Shown here one piece after another: positions 5,093 through 6,274 of a stretch of DNA of 6,274 nt. A program made the position numbers and the translations under genes. Each line of letters begins with the position of its first letter. Position 1 is the first letter of the stretch. The notes beneath the pieces were generated by a model. The model had not been told where the DNA came from and did no database searches. It saw nothing but the letters and a program-made list of their open reading frames with translations. The stretch is from Actinomycetes bacterium (GTDB taxonomy: Bacteria > Actinomycetota > Acidimicrobiia > Acidimicrobiales > Acidimicrobiaceae), in assembly GCA_021819025.1 (NCBI GenBank), contig JAKASN010000125.1:1-6274 (forward strand), read 5' to 3'.

Positions 5093-6022
5093 GCCCCGAT
5101 CGGGGTTACCCCCGGAGTATACGTCCAACAACTCGGAGCCCCACAGCTTTGGGCCGCCCATCCCGCCTTCTGAGATCACACCGGAGTCGTCTTCGACCTT
5201 GAGCATGGTGGAGTAGTTTCCCCCGTCACCGCCGACCCTGAGCGTCCAGCGCACGTTCTGCTCAGTCACGCCGTCGGCGATCACGCGGTCCGGCTGGTGT
5301 GCGATGATGACTTGTTCGACCGCGGGGAATACGACGGCTTGGGAGCCGGCACTAGAGCTGAGCCCGATCTCCCTGGCTGAGGTGTGGGCGAGCAATACTC
5401 CGCAGCGCAGGCAGTAGACGAACATGACGTCGATGGCCTCGGAGGTCTCGGGCTGCTCGACGGGTCCCACGCCGAGCACCCGGTAGCCGACCTGGCCGTC
5501 GAGAAGCGACCGGCACGTCGGGCACCGAGGGCCATCTCGGCCCGTCTCGAAGCTTACGCCCAAAGCCTCGACCGCCTCCGGCGATGGCTGCCCGGCCAGC
5601 AAGGCGATCACCTGCTGGCGAACCCGGGGTAAGTCGGCGCCGAGCGCCTTGAGCACCTGAGCAGCAACGCCCTCACCCTCCCGGATCACGCCAAGGAGCA
5701 TGTGCTCGGTGCCGATGTAGTTGTGACCGAGCTGGAGCGCTTCGCGCAACGACAACTCAAGCACCTTCTTTGCCCGCGGCGTGAACGGCGGGGACCCGTG
5801 AGATGCCTGGCCCGACGGCCCGACGGCCTTCTCTACCTCTCGGCGCACGGCCTCCAAGTGGATCTCCAGCGATTCGAGCGCCTTGGCCGCCACCCCGTCG
5901 CCCTCATGGATCAGTCCGAGCAGAATGTGCTCGGTGCCGATGTAGTTGTGACCGAGCAGCCGCGCCTCCTCTTGAGCCAACACAAGGACTCGCCGCGCCC
6001 GGTCAGTGAACCTCTCGAACAT
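4850..6022 (-). CDS. Stand-alone Clp N-domain protein with zinc ribbon and unknown C-terminal domain
   Basis: A 390-aa protein. Residues 1-143 are two Clp N repeats like those of ClpC (repeat 1 [20 protein letters not shown]...[22 protein letters not shown], repeat 2 [20 protein letters not shown]...[22 protein letters not shown]). In ClpC this domain receives substrates and adaptors. Residues 167-207 hold CPTC and CLRC, a split zinc ribbon with a 33-residue insert. Residues 225-390 are strand-rich ([45 protein letters not shown]) and unrecognised. There is no Walker A, Walker B or AAA+ module; ClpC itself is about 840 aa. It therefore cannot unfold proteins alone; a decoy, adaptor or small-molecule sponge role, as proposed for mycobacterial ClpC2, is inference. 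ATG 6022 is chosen over the ATG at 6124 because ClpC proteins start MFERFT; the ribosome-binding site is weak. The frame is fully intact. Confidence 0.88.
   Translation of the reverse strand: MFERFTDRARRVLVLAQEEARLLGHNYIGTEHILLGLIHEGDGVAAKALESLEIHLEAVRREVEKAVGPSGQASHGSPPFTPRAKKVLELSLREALQLGHNYIGTEHMLLGVIREGEGVAAQVLKALGADLPRVRQQVIALLAGQPSPEAVEALGVSFETGRDGPRCPTCRSLLDGQVGYRVLGVGPVEQPETSEAIDVMFVYCLRCGVLLAHTSAREIGLSSSAGSQAVVFPAVEQVIIAHQPDRVIADGVTEQNVRWTLRVGGDGGNYSTMLKVEDDSGVISEGGMGGPKLWGSELLDVYSGGNPDRGLRGIVVRCDPSVEHLSVFYEDGTEAEMVTCGPVDGLRFGVLLVAPEARLREVVGTDQDRAVVERFDLRGHDASWHGHRQE
5700..5957. repeat. 33-bp perfect direct repeat inside the two Clp N repeats
   Basis: Bases 5700-5732 and 5925-5957 are identical over 33 bp and encode [10 protein letters not shown] (plus one further base pair of context) in each Clp N repeat of the minus-strand gene. 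Protein conservation at this motif is expected; identity at every third position as well is more than the protein requires. Confidence 0.9.
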
Positions 6023-6251
6023 GCAGACCAGCCTAGCGCCAGGAAGCGGCGTCCAGGGGCGTCCGCCGGTAAGCCGTTCGTTTTGCGGGACACCGACAGC
6101 GCCGAGCGGAAAACGTGCTGACATGGGGTGGAGCAGTCCCGCCGGACCCGCCCGCTGATGTGTCCGATAGAGGGGAGGCTAAACGGTGACCCCTCAGTAT
6201 CAACCCCCGCTTGGACAACTCGTTGAAGGTAATTTAGTGAGGGCGGGAAAG

Positions 6252-6257
6252 TTGACA
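6252..6257 (+). promoter_or_regulatory. Consensus -35 hexamer near window edge
   Basis: TTGACA on the plus strand is followed by exactly 17 bases before the window ends, so a matching -10 would start at the first base outside. It points away from the Clp-N gene and could drive a divergent gene beyond the edge. Otherwise 6023-6274 holds no gene I can support; no clear promoter or known regulator site for the Clp-N gene was seen. Confidence 0.2.
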
Positions 6258-6274
6258 ACGAAAGACGCAAACAA

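Noticed and set aside
5702..6121. Plus-strand 139-codon frame antisense to the Clp N repeats
   Set aside because: It is the mirror of a strongly conserved coding region; its repeated LGADVVVTE peptide simply reflects the 33-bp repeat of the real gene.
6023..6124. 34-residue N-terminal extension of the Clp-N protein from ATG 6124
   Set aside because: ClpC-family proteins start at MFERFT, the extension has no conserved or coding-like features, and it probably represents the untranslated leader.

Overview
The window looks like an accessory, partly decayed stretch of a moderately GC-rich actinobacterial chromosome. This rests on family resemblance: the HicB-like protein and the Clp N-domain protein (start [20 protein letters not shown]) are typical of Actinobacteria, coding frames favour G/C at third positions, and GTG starts are used. 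No species can be named from the sequence alone.

Layout. (1) Bases 1-631, + strand: the 3' part of a DNA cytosine-5 methyltransferase, cut by the window edge and broken by two single-base frame changes. (2) Bases 671-770, - strand: no protein, but a structured sequence resembling the right end and omega-RNA 3' end of an IS200/IS605 (TnpB-type) element. (3) Bases 814-1421, - strand: a HicA-HicB-like toxin-antitoxin pair joined by an ATGA overlap. (4) A 267-bp divergent intergenic region. (5) Bases 1689-2298, + strand: three small ORFs (51, 24 and 128 aa) chained by two successive ATGA stop/start overlaps, followed 58 bp later by a five-TM membrane protein (2357-2851). I recognise none of these four; they are the best candidate for an undescribed small system. 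(6) Bases 2912-3289, + strand: an intact VOC/glyoxalase-fold protein. (7) Bases 3388-4078, - strand: a second, unrelated DNA methyltransferase (N4-cytosine/N6-adenine type). It is frameshifted, mutated in its catalytic motif and truncated before the SAM-binding motif. (8) Bases 4184-5092, + strand: poorly preserved material, namely a possible frameshifted four-cysteine zinc ribbon and an Ala-rich ORF whose 3' half runs antisense to the next gene. (9) Bases 4850-6022, - strand: an intact Clp N-domain protein with no ATPase module; it carries a CxxC...CxxC zinc ribbon and an unrecognised C-terminal domain. (10) Bases 6023-6274: upstream region with a consensus -35 hexamer near the edge.

Together, two dead methyltransferases, an insertion-element remnant and a toxin-antitoxin pair suggest the eroded remains of a defence or mobile island between intact genes. 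Frame breaks are concentrated in a few loci while the 390-codon Clp-N gene, HicAB, the VOC gene and the membrane gene are clean. This favours real gene decay over random sequencing error, though sequencing error cannot be excluded here.
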